Shown: in pieces, positions 63,466-64,000 of the stretch | Layout: every line of letters starts with the position of its first letter | How positions within the stretch are numbered: position 1 is the first letter of the stretch | Source of the DNA: Vicia villosa | Taxonomy: Eukaryota > Streptophyta > Magnoliopsida > Fabales > Fabaceae | Assembly (NCBI RefSeq): GCF_029867415.1 | Contig: NC_081181.1 | Location: forward strand, 73,008,144-73,072,143 | Length of the DNA stretch: 64,000 bases | Direction: 5' to 3' | Notes under the pieces: model-generated | What the model was told of the DNA's origin: nothing | The model's input: the letters and a program-made list of their open reading frames with translations, nothing else | Databases searched by the model: none | Translations under genes and position numbers: made by a program

Positions 63466-64000
63466 GGGTGTGATTTCAGGTTTCGGGCGCGAGTTTCACG
63501 CTACCCAAACTCGTACCCGAAATATCAGGTGGCAACAGAATCCAAACCTAGTCAACTCGGGTTTTCACCTGTTGACTCGGGTTCAGGTATGGGTGGGCCC
63601 CGCGGGTTTGGGTCCGCCTGCCAACCCTATTTAGATATGATTAATAAACAAAATAATTGACCTTTTTGTAAGTTTTCAACTTAAGGTTTGTTTAATGAAA
63701 GTTGTATTCAAGGAATTTATAAACGTTTCTTATCTGTCAGCTTAAGGTTACAACTAATATATCAGCTTATTTTGATGTACACATTAATCTAGGGCTTTCA
63801 TCCTATGGTTTCAAGGAATTCAAGAACTCCTTTCTCATACACAATAATCTATCAACTTTCATCTTATGGTTATATGCTACAGAATCTGAATAAAACCAAA
63901 ATACAATTGCAACAAAATGAAAATAAAGGAAATATGAATGTCACAAAATCTAAAACATGAACAATACACATTAATAAGAACATAAACGGATACGGTCACC
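60425..64000. repeat. Repeat X, copy A (runs off the window)
   Basis: The most complete copy in the window, uninterrupted for 3.5 kb. Copies B and C are colinear with it. It shares 60425-60510 with 1664-1830, so the unit extends upstream of the 'gggagttcttg' start. No gene; the same MITE-like, Pol III B-box-like (62672-62706) and hAT-end-like (63470-63630) pieces are present as in copy C. Confidence 0.88.
63421..63462. repeat. (TA)n microsatellite expanded in copy A
   Basis: About 40 bp of TA dinucleotides stand where copy C (20482-20492) has only about 8 bp, so the expansion is specific to this copy. Confidence 0.95.

Overview
This is nuclear DNA from a flowering plant, most likely a cool-season legume (vetch, pea, clover or medick group). 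The evidence is very AT-rich sequence, nested LTR retrotransposons of the Tat/Ogre and Sirevirus types, plant LINEs, hAT and pogo-type non-autonomous elements, and broken NBS-LRR fragments. There are no rRNA genes, convincing tRNA genes or CRISPR arrays. Only one ordinary host-like gene is convincing, a divergent bromodomain gene at 56840-57649 on the minus strand. Almost everything else is transposon. LAYOUT: 1-1660 is AT-rich sequence with an (AT)n run and small tandem duplications. 1661-2905 and 18626-21040 are the two halves of repeat X (copy C), split by a complete Ty3/gypsy element of the Tat lineage at 2906-18620. 22016-22537 is a pogo/Tc1-like MITE. 23585-40514 is a decayed Ogre-like element (minus strand) with a ~4.2 kb LTR; a hAT element with a 28-bp internal satellite (24400-25421) sits in that LTR, and a Sirevirus (28471-37336) sits in its 60-bp tandem-repeat region. 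40515-43173 is repeat X copy B, followed by a Sirevirus LTR fragment, LINE fragments, an NBS-LRR relic and repeat Y. 46455-52262 holds three truncated LINEs. 52507-55517 is a candidate Helitron. 55610-60424 is a second copy of the NBS-LRR/repeat Y segment, here with the bromodomain gene and a palindrome-rich TIR element (58445-60130). 60425-64000 is repeat X copy A, running off the window. MOST INTERESTING: the Tat element at 2906-18620. Its LTRs are 988 bp each and differ at only 4 positions by eye. The minus strand carries gag, protease, reverse transcriptase, two RNase H domains and integrase. The opposite strand, between integrase and the 3' LTR, carries two apparently intact plant-style genes with their own TATA boxes. 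The first is a five-exon gene (4345-8271) whose four GT-AG introns all preserve frame; it would encode about 1205 residues with an N-terminal plant mobile domain, a basic linker and a C-terminal coiled coil. The second (8835-9569) is a single-exon gene of 244 residues. Gag carries two in-frame stop codons while these antisense genes are unbroken, so the element may be a non-autonomous carrier of a cellular-type regulatory gene pair transcribed against its own genome.
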